Assembly: GCF_000337535.1 (NCBI RefSeq)
Contig: NZ_AOIP01000007.1
Span: 1-64,000, forward strand
Length of the DNA: 64,000 nt
Direction of reading: 5' to 3'
Origin: Natrialba aegyptia DSM 13077
Lineage (GTDB): Archaea > Halobacteriota > Halobacteria > Halobacteriales > Natrialbaceae
In this document: piece by piece, positions 8,823 to 18,822 of the stretch
How positions within the stretch are numbered: the stretch's first letter is position 1
How the letters are laid out: every line of letters begins with the position of its first letter
Notes under the pieces: model-generated
What the model was told of the DNA's origin: nothing
Seen by the model: the letters and a program-made list of their open reading frames with translations, nothing else
The model's database searches: none
Program-made: the position numbers and the translations under genes

Positions 8823-9809
8823 TTATCCCTCGTTTCCGTCCGACACCACCGACTCACCGTGGGACGGCGCGGCTGAACTCGAGTCCCCGTCGGCTGTCTC
8901 GGACTCGTCGAAAACGATCCGTGCAGTCCCGCTTTGCGCGTTAAACACGTGATGGCGGTGCGGATAGGCGAACTCGACATCGAGTTCAGCGAAGCGCTCG
9001 CGGACCGCCGACTGTACTCGCGATCGGGCGACCATCCGTTTGTAGGGTTGTTCGACCCAGAACGAGAGTCGGAGCAGGATACCGCTGTCGGCGTAGGATT
9101 CGATCGTACAGACGGGGGCGGCCGCGTACCGTGCGCTTCCGATACGGATATCGGGGCCGCCGGTGATGACCGTCTCGACGCTGCGTGCGGCGCGTTCGGC
9201 GTGACGGCGCGCGGCGTCGACGTCGCTCTCGTACGTGATTTCGAACTCGACGTCGATCCGAGTGCGTTCGTCTTCGGCTGAGTAATTGATCACGTCGCGG
9301 GTGTAGATTTCGGAGTTCGGGATGACCAGCAGCGTATTCTCGAGGGTGAATATTTTCGTATAGCGGATCGTGATGTCCTCGACGAATCCGGTGTGGCCGA
9401 CATCGGCGATTTCGATCATGTCGCCGATCTCGTAGGGACGGTCTGCGAGAACGAAGATACCGGTGATGAAACTGCTGACGAGCGGTGCGATGACGACGGC
9501 AATCACGGCGGAGATGACGGTCACTGAGAGGAGGATCTGCGTGTTGCCGATATCGAGGATACTGGCAGCGACACCCAGTGTTAGCAACAGGACAGCCGCT
9601 CGAACGCCGCGCAGGACGGTTCGGGTGACGCTCGGACGGTCGATACGGCGAGCGACCGTGCGGCCGGTAAGTCGTACGACGACCTTCGAGAGGTACCACC
9701 CGATGACGAGGACCAGAAGCGCCCCGACGAGTTCGGTCGCACCGAATGGGAGGTAGCCCTGAACTCTCTCGAACGGCTCACTTGCAACTCCCGGCCAACC
9801 CTCACGCAT
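8823..9809 (-). CDS. MscS-family mechanosensitive channel
   Basis: A 328-residue small-conductance mechanosensitive channel expected in the cell membrane, releasing solutes on osmotic downshift. Three hydrophobic helices (about residues 20-40, 65-85, 92-120) are followed by the MscS beta domain: FITGIFVLADRPYEIGDMIEI, DITIRYTKIFTLENTLLVIPNSEIYTRDVINYS. The acidic C terminus is unstructured. A TTAA box at 9835-9838 supports the start at 9809. Haloarchaea commonly carry several paralogues, so no number is assigned. Confidence 0.93.
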   Translation of the reverse strand: MREGWPGVASEPFERVQGYLPFGATELVGALLVLVIGWYLSKVVVRLTGRTVARRIDRPSVTRTVLRGVRAAVLLLTLGVAASILDIGNTQILLSVTVISAVIAVVIAPLVSSFITGIFVLADRPYEIGDMIEIADVGHTGFVEDITIRYTKIFTLENTLLVIPNSEIYTRDVINYSAEDERTRIDVEFEITYESDVDAARRHAERAARSVETVITGGPDIRIGSARYAAAPVCTIESYADSGILLRLSFWVEQPYKRMVARSRVQSAVRERFAELDVEFAYPHRHHVFNAQSGTARIVFDESETADGDSSSAAPSHGESVVSDGNEG

Positions 9810-10023
9810 GAGATGACAGTCATGGCGGGAGTGGTTAAGGGTTCTGTCCGCCCACGAGCGGATGAAACGCGGTGATCAGTACCCGGGAATGCGAATCACA
9901 CTGAGCCCGATATCGGACCGATCGCGGGCCACAACGGAGGTCGGGCCGAACAACCTAATTTCGAAAATAGATGCTACTCGATGCATAATAAATCATTTAG
10001 CCATCGGGATCGTAGGGTGTGCT

Positions 10024-11088
10024 ATGGCATCAGACGAACTGCGCTCGACGGTCGAGCGTGTCGGGGACCGGTTCAACCTCGGCGAGTACGAGATCGACGC
10101 CTACCTGACCGTCCTCGAACACGGCCAGCTGACGGCGAGTGAAATCGCCGATCGAACCGACATTCCTCAGCCCCGCGTCTACGATACTGTCCGGAGTCTC
10201 AGTGACCGCGGTCTCGTGGAACTCCGCGAGTCCCGCCCGATGAAAGTCGTCGCGATCGACCCCGGGGAGGCGTTCGACGACGTCCAGAGTTCGCTCGAGC
10301 AGATGATCGACGAACTCGAGGCACGATACACCGCGCCGGCACGGGACACCGAGGCAGTCTCGCTGGTCAAGTCGCGATCGACGATCCTCCGATACCTGGA
10401 GGAGGTTATCGACGCGGCGGAATACGAACTCTCGCTGTCGCTCACGCCAGGACTGTTGACGCGGTTCGAAGACGAACTCCGGGCGGCGATCGATGCCGGT
10501 GTCAGCGTGGATCTGATCGTCACGCCGGCCACCGAGGCACCCGATCCGGACGAGTTCGACTACCGGGAGGTTGCGACGACGGCCCGGGCTCGACGCGGGA
10601 TCACGACGCCGGTGATCGCCGTCGCGGACGGGAACTATTCGGTGTATGCGACGCAGGATGCGCTGCGTGACGATCAGGACCGGTACGGCGTCATCTTCAA
10701 TCGGTCGTCGCTCGGCTTTCTGGTTTCGGGCTTCTTCGGCACCGTTCTCTGGACGACCGCCGAGCGGACGCTCGGTGAGGACGGGTCGAAGCGGACCTAT
10801 CCACGCAAGTACGCCTCGATCCGGCGTTGCGTGAAGGACTTGATGGAGGACGGCGGCGAGTTCTACGCGACGATCGAGGGTCGTGATGTGGATGTTGGCG
10901 GAACGCGGATCGTTCGCGGACGAGTTCTCGATATTTCCTTCGAGGTCAGCGAGGAGGTCGCGAGTTTGACGATCGAGACCGAAAGCGGTGAGGAAGTCAC
11001 GGTCGGTGGCCGCGTCGCGGCACTCGAGGACATCGAGGGCCACGAGATCCACATCGGTCGTGACGAGCCGCCGGCAATCGAGGAGTGA
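10024..11088 (+). CDS. TrmB-family sugar-sensing transcription regulator
   Basis: A 354-residue TrmB regulator. The N terminus is a winged helix ([49 protein letters not shown]), followed by a dimerising helix, a phospholipase-D-like effector domain ([25 protein letters not shown]) and the TrmB C-terminal sugar-binding domain ([36 protein letters not shown]). ATG 10024 is chosen although the frame is open from 9862, because an AT-rich box at 9984-9998 lies at leaderless distance. It directly precedes the sugar ABC operon and is its likely regulator (inference from context). Confidence 0.92.
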   Translation: MASDELRSTVERVGDRFNLGEYEIDAYLTVLEHGQLTASEIADRTDIPQPRVYDTVRSLSDRGLVELRESRPMKVVAIDPGEAFDDVQSSLEQMIDELEARYTAPARDTEAVSLVKSRSTILRYLEEVIDAAEYELSLSLTPGLLTRFEDELRAAIDAGVSVDLIVTPATEAPDPDEFDYREVATTARARRGITTPVIAVADGNYSVYATQDALRDDQDRYGVIFNRSSLGFLVSGFFGTVLWTTAERTLGEDGSKRTYPRKYASIRRCVKDLMEDGGEFYATIEGRDVDVGGTRIVRGRVLDISFEVSEEVASLTIETESGEEVTVGGRVAALEDIEGHEIHIGRDEPPAIEE

Positions 11089-11269
11089 GTGCGACGGGGT
11101 CGACGAGAGTGGCGAGACGGAGCGATGAGGGCGGCGGGATGGAGGGCGGAGAGTAGCGAGTAGCGACGACGGAGCAATGATCCCGGGCGACTCTGTGGCG
11201 CGCAAAACGACCGTTTGTTTCTGTCCCCGGTAACGGCTAACTTCGGTCGATAGCGGTGCCCGTAATAGC

Positions 11270-11306
11270 GTATTATACGAGTCAGCGGACGCGACTCTCT
11301 GGAGTA
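11270..11306 (+). promoter_or_regulatory. candidate promoter and operator of the sugar ABC operon
   Basis: An ATTATA box at 11272-11277 is followed about 20 bases later by the inverted repeat ACTC-TCTG-GAGT at 11294-11305, which would overlap the transcription start. A repressor binding here would block initiation, which fits the adjacent TrmB-type regulator. The site does not have the exact spacing of the TACT-N7/8-GAGTA motif described for Halobacterium TrmB, so the assignment is tentative. Confidence 0.35.
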
Positions 11307-11361
11307 AGGGCTCGTGTGCAAGCCAATCACTAAGATACCAAGCGGTATTGTATTACGTCGG

Positions 11362-12900
11362 ATGGGTCGAGATACCGTGGACCAGGATCCGAGCCCGGAC
11401 CCGAATCCGAACCCCGTGCAGCCGAGCACGCCGCGCGACGAACGGGGTCGCACTCGTCGGCAGCGGCTTTCTCGCCGCGCGTTCGTGGCCACAGCCTCGG
11501 CGACGGCGCTCGGAGCGACGGCGATCGCAGGCTGTCTCGGCGGCGGACCGGGGCCGAACACAGTTGTCATGACCGGAGCGACCGATTTCGAGGGCATTCT
11601 GCACACGCCGGACGACGAGCCGGACGTGCAGGAGGCCCTCTGGGAGGCGGGGCTCGACGAGGACATCAGCGTCGAAGTCCAGACGGTCGTCAGCGACTCC
11701 GTCCAGCGAATGCAGGAGGCCCAGTCGACGCTTCAAGCCGGGCGCGCCCCGCCGGACATCCACATGATGGACACCGGCTGGACGATCCCCTTCATCCTCC
11801 GCGAGCAGACGACGAATCTGACGGAAGAGTTCCCCGACGATGTCGTCGATCGCGTCGAGGAGAACTATCTGGAGGAAATCCTCGAAACGGCGCGCCACCC
11901 GGAAACCGGGGATATTCACGGGTTACCGCTGTTTCCGGATTTCGGCATGATGCTGTACCGCCGGGATCTGCTGGAAGACGCCGGCCACGATACGAGCGAC
12001 TGGGCGAGCGATCCGCCGACGTGGGAAGCGTTCGCCGAAGCGGTCGCCGACGCCCAGTCTGAAGCCGGGCTCGACTTCGGCTTTACGACCCAGGCGGCCG
12101 CCTACGAGGGACTCGCGTGTTGTACGTTCAACGAAGTCATGTCGACCTGGGGCGGCGGCTACTTCGGCGGCACGGAAACCCTGTTTACGGCGGGCGACCG
12201 GCCGATCACCGTCACCGACGACGCCGTGATCGATGCCCTCAGAATGATGCGCACGTTCATCCACGGCGACGAGGACGACCACGCGCTCGAGGGCTACCCG
12301 CAGATCTGTCCCTCCGCTATCGTCCAGTGGTCCGAGGACGAATCGCTCGCCTCCTTCTCGAGCGGCGACGCCGTCGCCCACCGAAACTGGCCCTACGCGA
12401 TCGCGGAAACCGGCGGCGACGACGCGTTCGGCGAGAACCTCGGCGTCACAACGCAACCGTACGCCGTCTCCGAAGACGACGCTGAACTCGAGGGGGTCGG
12501 CGGAACGGCCGCCGCACTCGGCGGCTGGAATCTCGCTCTCAGTCCCTACACCGACAAAACGGAGCAGGCGCTGCAAGTGCTGGAAGCGTTCACGCACGAT
12601 GAGGTCATGCTCACCATCTTCGAGCTCCAGGGCTTTCTCCCGCCAAATCTTGACCTGGTTGCGGATGCAAATCCCGACGAAATCGGCCCCGTTGCCCGCT
12701 ACGTCGAACAGATTCAGATGGCGGGGGAAAACGCCGTTCCCCGGCCGGTCACGGACCTGTGGCCGGAGCAATCGGCGCTCATCTTCCAGGAGGTAAACGC
12801 GGTCTACCGCGGCGCAAAAGCGCCGACCGCTGCGATGGACGAGTTAGCGTCTCGCCTCGAGCGGAGCGAATCGGAGGTGGCAGCACAACATGGCGGGTGA
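11362..12900 (+). CDS. sugar ABC transporter, Tat-exported binding lipoprotein
   Basis: A 512-residue family 1 extracellular solute-binding protein. The N terminus has a polar lead, the twin-arginine motif SRRAFVATAS, a hydrophobic stretch and the lipobox AIAGC (cysteine about residue 54), so it is exported folded by Tat and lipid-anchored outside the membrane. The mature part shows the type: QAGRAPPDIHMMDTGW, LPLFPDFGMMLYRRDLLEDAG, WGGGYFGG. ATG 11362 is preferred to an upstream GTG at 11314. Its end overlaps the first permease gene by 11 bases. Substrate is probably a mono- or oligosaccharide; the exact sugar cannot be read. Confidence 0.92.
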   Translation: MGRDTVDQDPSPDPNPNPVQPSTPRDERGRTRRQRLSRRAFVATASATALGATAIAGCLGGGPGPNTVVMTGATDFEGILHTPDDEPDVQEALWEAGLDEDISVEVQTVVSDSVQRMQEAQSTLQAGRAPPDIHMMDTGWTIPFILREQTTNLTEEFPDDVVDRVEENYLEEILETARHPETGDIHGLPLFPDFGMMLYRRDLLEDAGHDTSDWASDPPTWEAFAEAVADAQSEAGLDFGFTTQAAAYEGLACCTFNEVMSTWGGGYFGGTETLFTAGDRPITVTDDAVIDALRMMRTFIHGDEDDHALEGYPQICPSAIVQWSEDESLASFSSGDAVAHRNWPYAIAETGGDDAFGENLGVTTQPYAVSEDDAELEGVGGTAAALGGWNLALSPYTDKTEQALQVLEAFTHDEVMLTIFELQGFLPPNLDLVADANPDEIGPVARYVEQIQMAGENAVPRPVTDLWPEQSALIFQEVNAVYRGAKAPTAAMDELASRLERSESEVAAQHGG

Positions 12901-13969
12901 ACCAGAAGCGGGTGCTGGGACCGGCACTGAAACCGGTGACCCCGGTCACGGCGGTCTGGGAAGCCACCCGGAACGGGAGACCGACCAGAAACGGACCGGC
13001 AATCCCGTGATCAACTGGATGGAAAACCTGAGCGAGGCGGCGTACGCCTACCTCCTCTTGCTCCCCGCGTTCGCCCTGCTCACGCTGATCGCTTTCTACC
13101 CGCTCATCCGAACGTTCATCATGTCCCTCCGTCGGGACGAAACGCGCGGCGCGGACCCCCTCGGGGGATTCGTCGGCATCGACAACTACGTCGACATTCT
13201 CACCGGCAACGCCAGGCTTGCCCGACAGTTCGTGGATATCTCGCTGTCGTCGTCGTTCCCGTTCGTCGAACTCGGCGTCCCGTTCCTGCAGCAAGCACTG
13301 TTCGTGACGCTCGGCTTTGCAATCCTCAGCGTCTTCTTCGAGACGGTTATCGGCTTCGGACAGGCCTACGTGCTCGACCAGGACTTCCGCGGCCGACGCT
13401 GGGTTCGCGTCGCGATCATCCTCCCGTGGGCAGTCCCCATCGTGATCCAGGGGATGATCTTCTACCTGCTGTTCCAGCCCGGGGTCGGCTTCGGTAGCGA
13501 CCTCATGCAGTGGCTCGGTATCTTCGGGCCGAACCCGCTCGCCGACAGCCAGGACGCGTTCATCATCATCCTCGTGGCGGACATCTGGAAATCCGCGGCG
13601 TTCATGGCCCTGCTGATCCTGGCCGGGTTACAGAGCGTCGATCGAAGCCTGTACGACGTCGCTCGCGTCGCGGGCGCATCGCCGTGGCAACGATTCAAGA
13701 TGATCACACTCCCGCTCGTGTTGCCCGCGCTCCTCGTCGCCATGCTGTTTCGCACGATGGACGCCATGCGCGTCTACGGGCTGATCGAGTCGACTGCCGG
13801 CTGTGCGTCCGTCCCCTCGCTCACCTGCCTCGTCGTCGAAGCCATGTTCGGCGGCACGCGAATCTTCGCCACGGCGGCCGCCGTCGCGTTCGCAACCGCG
13901 CTCGTGATCGGACTGATCATCTCGGTGTACGTGTTCTTCTTCCGCGACACCGAGGGAGGGCTCTACTGA
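12890..13969 (+). CDS. sugar ABC transporter permease (MalF/UgpA type)
   Basis: A 359-residue inner permease of the binding-protein-dependent transport family. After a glycine- and glutamate-rich cytoplasmic lead of about 45 residues there are six hydrophobic helices (first AYLLLLPAFALLTLIAFYPL), and the EAA loop that docks the ATPase is VDRSLYDVARVAGASPWQRFKMITLP. The ATG overlaps the binding-protein gene, and its TGA shares one base with the next ATG, so translation is probably coupled. Confidence 0.93.
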   Translation: MAGEPEAGAGTGTETGDPGHGGLGSHPERETDQKRTGNPVINWMENLSEAAYAYLLLLPAFALLTLIAFYPLIRTFIMSLRRDETRGADPLGGFVGIDNYVDILTGNARLARQFVDISLSSSFPFVELGVPFLQQALFVTLGFAILSVFFETVIGFGQAYVLDQDFRGRRWVRVAIILPWAVPIVIQGMIFYLLFQPGVGFGSDLMQWLGIFGPNPLADSQDAFIIILVADIWKSAAFMALLILAGLQSVDRSLYDVARVAGASPWQRFKMITLPLVLPALLVAMLFRTMDAMRVYGLIESTAGCASVPSLTCLVVEAMFGGTRIFATAAAVAFATALVIGLIISVYVFFFRDTEGGLY

Positions 13970-15081
13970 TGACCGACGACAGCACACCCACGGACCACCG
14001 ACGACACCGCCATCAGAACCAGAACCAGTACCAGCGCCAACACCAGTACCGGCACCAACACCAACACACCGACGAAGACGAAGACAAAGACGAACACCGC
14101 CCCGCCGAAACGGACGGCGGCCAACCCACCGATCGCCAGTCGGACAGCGTGCTCGTCGACGGCGAGGACGCCGAACTCGACCGCGGCCCCCTCCAGCGCT
14201 GGGTCGCGAACTCGATCTCGAACCCCGGCCGCGCCTACCGCGCGATGTTTTACACCGCGACCATCTTCTTCCTGTTTACGACGCTGTTCCCCTTCTACTG
14301 GCTGCTCATGGTCGCGCTGACGCCGGAAGGACGACAACAGGATATTATCCTCACCCCGAACGGATTCAATCCCGGATCGTTCGTCGAGGTCTTTCAGGTG
14401 CTGCCGTTTTACCGGTATATGTTCAACAGTTTCGTCATCGCGACCGCCTCGACCATCGTCGTCCTGGTCATCGCGAGCCTCGCCGGTTACGCCTTCGGCC
14501 GCCTCGAGTTCCCCGGCAGAGTGCCGTTGATGTTGCTCGTGCTGGTGATCTCGTTTTTCCCACCGGCCGCGTTCTTCATCCCGTTGAACGACCTGTTCAA
14601 TACGTCGTTCTTCGTTCTCGAACCGATTACGGGCGACGGCACGCTCTACAACACGCCCGGCGCGATGGTGTTGCCGCTATCGGCGATCTTCATGCCGCTG
14701 GCGATTTTCATCCTGACGACGTTCTACTCGCAGATCCCGGACGGCCTGGAGGACGCTGCGCGGGTGGAAGGGACGACCAGACTCGGCGCGCTGTTCCGAG
14801 TCATCATCCCGCTGTCGGCCCCCGGCGTGGCGACCGCCGGCGTGTTGACCTTCATCGCCGTCTACAACGAGTTCTTCTTCTCGTTTCTGATGACCGACGG
14901 CCAGCCGGAGAACTGGGCCCCGATTCTCGAGGGAATCCTCGGCTATCAGGGCCAGTATCAGGTGATGTATCACTTGATGGCGGCGGCGAGTATCATCGGG
15001 GTCATTCCCGTCGCGATTCTCGTGATCATCGCACAGGAAAAGATCGTTAGCGGGCTCACTGCGGGTGCGCTCAAGGAATAA
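13969..15081 (+). CDS. sugar ABC transporter permease (MalG/UgpE type)
   Basis: A 370-residue permease with six helices and the EAA loop GLEDAARVEGTTRLGALFRVIIP. ATG 13969 overlaps the preceding TGA by one base and is the natural start even though the frame is open further upstream. The unusual part is the N terminus: residues about 9-35 are almost purely H, Q, N, R and Y, followed by an acidic D/E/K run (DEDEDKDEH). This region would lie in the cytoplasm before the first helix near residue 88. Family members normally lack it. Confidence 0.92.
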   Translation: MTDDSTPTDHRRHRHQNQNQYQRQHQYRHQHQHTDEDEDKDEHRPAETDGGQPTDRQSDSVLVDGEDAELDRGPLQRWVANSISNPGRAYRAMFYTATIFFLFTTLFPFYWLLMVALTPEGRQQDIILTPNGFNPGSFVEVFQVLPFYRYMFNSFVIATASTIVVLVIASLAGYAFGRLEFPGRVPLMLLVLVISFFPPAAFFIPLNDLFNTSFFVLEPITGDGTLYNTPGAMVLPLSAIFMPLAIFILTTFYSQIPDGLEDAARVEGTTRLGALFRVIIPLSAPGVATAGVLTFIAVYNEFFFSFLMTDGQPENWAPILEGILGYQGQYQVMYHLMAAASIIGVIPVAILVIIAQEKIVSGLTAGALKE

Positions 15082-15113
15082 CCGTAATCGACAGTACCCT
15101 ACACCCTACCACT

Positions 15114-16301
15114 ATGGCACGAGTTCAACTCGAACACGTCACGAAACGCTACGAAGATGTCATCGCCGTCGACGATGTCTCGATGGAGATCGAGGACGGC
15201 GAATTCGTCACGTTCGTCGGACCCTCGGGTTGTGGAAAGTCGACGACCATGGAAACTGTCGCGGGGCTCACGAAGCCGACCGAGGGCCGAGTGTATATCG
15301 GCGAGAAGGACGTGACGACGCTCGCGCCCAAGGATCGCGGCGTCGCGATGGTCTTCCAGAACATCGCGCTGTTTCCTCACATGAACGTCTTCGAGAACAT
15401 TTCCTTCGGGCTTCGCCTCCGGAAGTACGACGACGAGGAGGTGAGCCGTCGCGTCGAGCAGGCGGCGGACATCGTCCAGCTCGAGGGTCTGCTCGATCGA
15501 ATGCCCGATGAGATGTCCGGCGGCCAGCGCCAGCGGGTCGCGATCGCCCGCGCGATCGTTCGTAATCCGGATGTCTTCCTGATGGACGAACCCCTCGCGA
15601 ATCTGGACGCGAAACTGCGCGTGCACATGCGGACCGAACTCCAGCGGCTCCACCGCGAGTTGGGGACGACGATCATCTACGTCACCCACGACCAGGCCGA
15701 GGCGATGACGATGTCGAACCGGATCGCCGTCCTCAACGAGGGACGCCTCCAGCAACTCGCTCCACCGCTCGAGTGTTACAACCAGCCTGCGAACCTGTTC
15801 GTCGCCGGCTTCATCGGCTCGCCGTCGATGAACTTCATGGAGGGCGAACTGACCGAGGCCGGATTCCAGTCTGACAACGTCGATGTCGAACTCGAACCGG
15901 AGCAGGTTCCGGGAGTCGGGGTCGGCGACGGAGTCACACTGGGCGTTCGCCCGGAGGACGTTCACATCGCGGAAACGTCGGACATGATCAGCGAGCCAAC
16001 CGCGCGGATCGGGGCGGAGACCGACGTGATCGAACCGATGGGTGACGAGATATTCGTCTACCTACTCCTCTCGGAGACGGCAGGGCATTCGATGGAGCAA
16101 GATCCTGCGTCCGCCCCGGATCAACTGCTCATGAGCGTCACACCGGATACGGATATTCGCGCCGGAACAACCGTCGATGTCGTTCTCGATCGATCGAAAC
16201 TCCATCTCTTCGAGACGGCAACCGGCGATGCGCTCCGTCACGGACTTACGGACCGCTCCGAACCCGGTACCGGAACGACGCCGACGGAGGCCGATAGCTG
16301 A
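15114..16301 (+). CDS. sugar ABC transporter ATPase (MalK/UgpC type)
   Basis: A 395-residue ATP-binding subunit that powers the two permeases encoded just upstream. Walker A GPSGCGKST (about residue 37), Q loop MVFQNIALFPHM, signature MSGGQRQRVAIARAI, Walker B VFLMDEPLANLDAKL and the switch histidine in YVTHDQAEAM are intact. From about residue 235 the C-terminal TOBE-like regulatory domain (LGVRPEDVHIAE) typical of sugar importers follows. It starts 32 bases after the second permease and is surely in the same operon. Confidence 0.95.
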   Translation: MARVQLEHVTKRYEDVIAVDDVSMEIEDGEFVTFVGPSGCGKSTTMETVAGLTKPTEGRVYIGEKDVTTLAPKDRGVAMVFQNIALFPHMNVFENISFGLRLRKYDDEEVSRRVEQAADIVQLEGLLDRMPDEMSGGQRQRVAIARAIVRNPDVFLMDEPLANLDAKLRVHMRTELQRLHRELGTTIIYVTHDQAEAMTMSNRIAVLNEGRLQQLAPPLECYNQPANLFVAGFIGSPSMNFMEGELTEAGFQSDNVDVELEPEQVPGVGVGDGVTLGVRPEDVHIAETSDMISEPTARIGAETDVIEPMGDEIFVYLLLSETAGHSMEQDPASAPDQLLMSVTPDTDIRAGTTVDVVLDRSKLHLFETATGDALRHGLTDRSEPGTGTTPTEADS

Positions 16302-16481
16302 CTGAAAACCACCAATGGACAAAAGGTGGTCCAGAACGAAGATTCGATATAGCGACAAAGGATGTATCGGCTCGAAACCAGTCGTATCCCTCCCGCCGGT
16401 GACTGATGGGAAACCGGGTTCTCCGCAGTCACTTCCCGTCGGATCAGGACGGGAGAGACATCGGCGAGTTCCACACCTCCA

Positions 16482-17552
16482 ATGACAGACGATCGCACTG
16501 ACATCAAGACCGGTATCGTCGGCCTCGGAAACATCGGGCAGTATCACGCCGAACGGCTCCGTGAACTCGGTGTTCCGTTAGTCGGCGGCATGGACGTCGC
16601 GGCGGAAGCGCGGCGACGATTCGCCAGACGCTACGATGTCGACGTGTACGAAGACCATCAGGAGCTGTACGAGACCATCGATGCGGTCGTCATCACGACG
16701 CCGAACAAGTTTCACGAGGAGTACGCTATTGATGCCTTCGACCGGGGCATCCACGTCCTGCTCGAAAAGCCCCTCGCACACAGCTATGACAGCGCACAGC
16801 GGATCGCAAGGGCGGCGAGAGACACCGATAGCTACTGCATGGTCGGCTTCAACAATCGCTTTGCAAACACCGTCCAAATCGTGAAAAATCGAATCGATCG
16901 CGGTGAACTCGGGGAAGTGACTCACGTCGAGGCGAACTACGTCCGACGGCGTGGAATTCCCGGTCGCGGCTCGTGGTTCACTCGGCGACAGATCGCCGGG
17001 GGCGGAGCGCTCATCGACCTCGGCGTTCACGCGATCGATCTCGCGCTGTACCTGCTCGGATACCCCGATGTCGAGGAGGTAACCGGCGTCGATCGAAGCG
17101 AGTTCGGCTCGCGCGAGGAATACGCCTATCTCGAGATGTGGGGGGACGATACGGGGCCGCGAGGGTTCGATGTCGACGACTCGGCGAGTGCGTTCGTTCG
17201 CTGTCCGGGAAAGCGAACGATCAGTCTCGAGGTGGCGTGGGCGACGAATCGGCCGACGAACCACGAGTTCATCGTTCGAGGAACGAGTGCGGCTGCCCGG
17301 TTCGACCTTCTCGAAGGGGATCTGACGATCCATTCGGCGAGTACGTCGGGGCCGGATCACCTCGAGAATACGTCGATCGAAGCGAGACAGAACGACACGC
17401 ATACGGCGGAACAGCGGGCGTTTTTCGATCGGATCGTCCGCGACGACGGCGGCGATGGGACCGTCGAACAGGCGCTGTCGGTACAGCGGATCATCGACAG
17501 CATCTACCGGTCGAGTGAAGAGGGGAAAACGGTGACATTCGACGACGTGTAA
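16482..17552 (+). CDS. Gfo/Idh/MocA-family oxidoreductase
   Basis: A 356-residue NAD(P)-dependent dehydrogenase. The Rossmann nucleotide loop is GIVGLGNIGQYHAERL, the family EKP motif is VLLEKPLAHS, and GGGALIDLGVHAIDLALYLLG carries the GxxxDxGxHxxD catalytic aspartate and histidine. It follows the sugar transporter after 180 bases in the same direction, so it probably oxidises the imported sugar or a derivative. The substrate is not determinable. A 23-base stretch at 17232-17254 is repeated exactly upstream of cetZ. Confidence 0.9.
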   Translation: MTDDRTDIKTGIVGLGNIGQYHAERLRELGVPLVGGMDVAAEARRRFARRYDVDVYEDHQELYETIDAVVITTPNKFHEEYAIDAFDRGIHVLLEKPLAHSYDSAQRIARAARDTDSYCMVGFNNRFANTVQIVKNRIDRGELGEVTHVEANYVRRRGIPGRGSWFTRRQIAGGGALIDLGVHAIDLALYLLGYPDVEEVTGVDRSEFGSREEYAYLEMWGDDTGPRGFDVDDSASAFVRCPGKRTISLEVAWATNRPTNHEFIVRGTSAAARFDLLEGDLTIHSASTSGPDHLENTSIEARQNDTHTAEQRAFFDRIVRDDGGDGTVEQALSVQRIIDSIYRSSEEGKTVTFDDV

Positions 17553-17564
17553 GCGTGCCGGTTC

Positions 17565-17596
17565 GCCGATTTGCCGATTTGCCGATTTGCCGATCC
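17565..17596 (+). repeat. octamer tandem repeat GCCGATTT, 3.5 copies
   Basis: Three exact copies of GCCGATTT and a partial fourth lie right after the stop of the oxidoreductase gene. It is in the gap before the isomerase-like gene and outside its promoter. No role is apparent; it may be a slippage-prone microsatellite. Confidence 0.85.
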
Positions 17597-17761
17597 GATG
17601 GACTGCTGCCAGTCAGTGCCGTCGCACCTGCGATCCGTCCTAGGTCCTTCGAGTGCGACGAGCGATCGGGACAGCGGACCGTACCGTGGCGGCTGGATCG
17701 ACGTGTTGTAATCAGTATCGTACCCGCATTTTATTTCATCGTCCACCGTTCGTCAGCCCGT

Positions 17762-18730
17762 ATGCAACTCGGCGTTCACACCCCACCGCTTGCCGACGAA
17801 TCGCTCGAGGGCGCGCTATCGTACCTCGACGAGCAGGGCGTCGACGCGATCGAGCCCGGCGTCGGCGGCCACCCCGGCCAGGATCATCTGCCGCGTGCGG
17901 AGTACCTCGACGACGAGACGGCTCAGCAGGAACTACAGGATCTGCTCGCAACGTACGAGATGGAGATCAGCGCCCTCGCGATACACAACAATCCGCTACA
18001 CCCCGATGACGAACGTGCGGCAACCGCAGATACCGAACTCCGCGAGGCGATTACGCTCGCCGACCAGCTCGATGTCGGCGTCGTCACCTGTTTCTCGGGA
18101 CTGCCGGCCGGCGGACCGAACGACGAGGTGCCGAACTGGATCACCGCGCCCTGGCCGCCCGAACACGACGAGGCGCTTTCCTACCAGTGGGAACAGGCGA
18201 CCGACTACTGGACTGATATCGCGGCACACGCCGATACCCACGGCGTCGATGTCGCGATCGAGATGCATCCGAACATGCTGGTCTACGAGCCCCACGGAAT
18301 GGCTCGGCTCCGCGAGGAAACCGGAGAGCGAATCGGCGCGAATTTCGACCCGTCGCACCTCTACTGGCAGGGGATCACGATCACCGACGCCATCAGGTAT
18401 CTGGGCGAACGCGATGCGATCCACCACGTCCACGCCAAAGATACGCAAATTTACGACGCACAGGCGCGGGAAAAGGGCGTTCTCGATACGACAGCCTACG
18501 ACGACGAGCCGAACCGATCGTGGCTGTTTCGCTCCGTCGGCTACGGCCACGACGAATCACATTGGAAGGACATCGTCTCGACGCTTCGGATGATCGGCTA
18601 CGACGGCACCCTCAGTATCGAACACGAAGACTCGCTGACGAGTTCACGCGAGGGCCTGGAGAAGGCGATCGATCTCTTAGAGCGGGCGATATTCGAGACT
18701 GAGCCGGGGAAGGCCTACTGGGCGGAGTGA
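17762..18730 (+). CDS. sugar phosphate isomerase/epimerase-like TIM barrel
   Basis: A 322-residue xylose-isomerase-like TIM-barrel protein (AP endonuclease 2 superfamily). Visible landmarks are MQLGVHTPPL at the first strand, VDAIEPGVGGH, TCFSGLPAGGPN, DVAIEMHPNMLVYEP with a metal-binding glutamate, GANFDPSHLYWQG with Asp and His, HVHAKDTQI, and LSIEHED with the last glutamate. A TTTTATTT box at 17729-17736 gives a leaderless start at 17762. With the adjacent dehydrogenase and transporter it forms a plausible sugar catabolic set; the reaction is unknown. Confidence 0.9.
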   Translation: MQLGVHTPPLADESLEGALSYLDEQGVDAIEPGVGGHPGQDHLPRAEYLDDETAQQELQDLLATYEMEISALAIHNNPLHPDDERAATADTELREAITLADQLDVGVVTCFSGLPAGGPNDEVPNWITAPWPPEHDEALSYQWEQATDYWTDIAAHADTHGVDVAIEMHPNMLVYEPHGMARLREETGERIGANFDPSHLYWQGITITDAIRYLGERDAIHHVHAKDTQIYDAQAREKGVLDTTAYDDEPNRSWLFRSVGYGHDESHWKDIVSTLRMIGYDGTLSIEHEDSLTSSREGLEKAIDLLERAIFETEPGKAYWAE

Positions 18731-18822
18731 CTGTTGCTTGTGGCTGGCGAGGCGAAATCTAACGGAGCGGGCAGCCAGGGACCACGGATCACGGCTCGTG
18801 GCCACGAACAGAACCCATCCCG

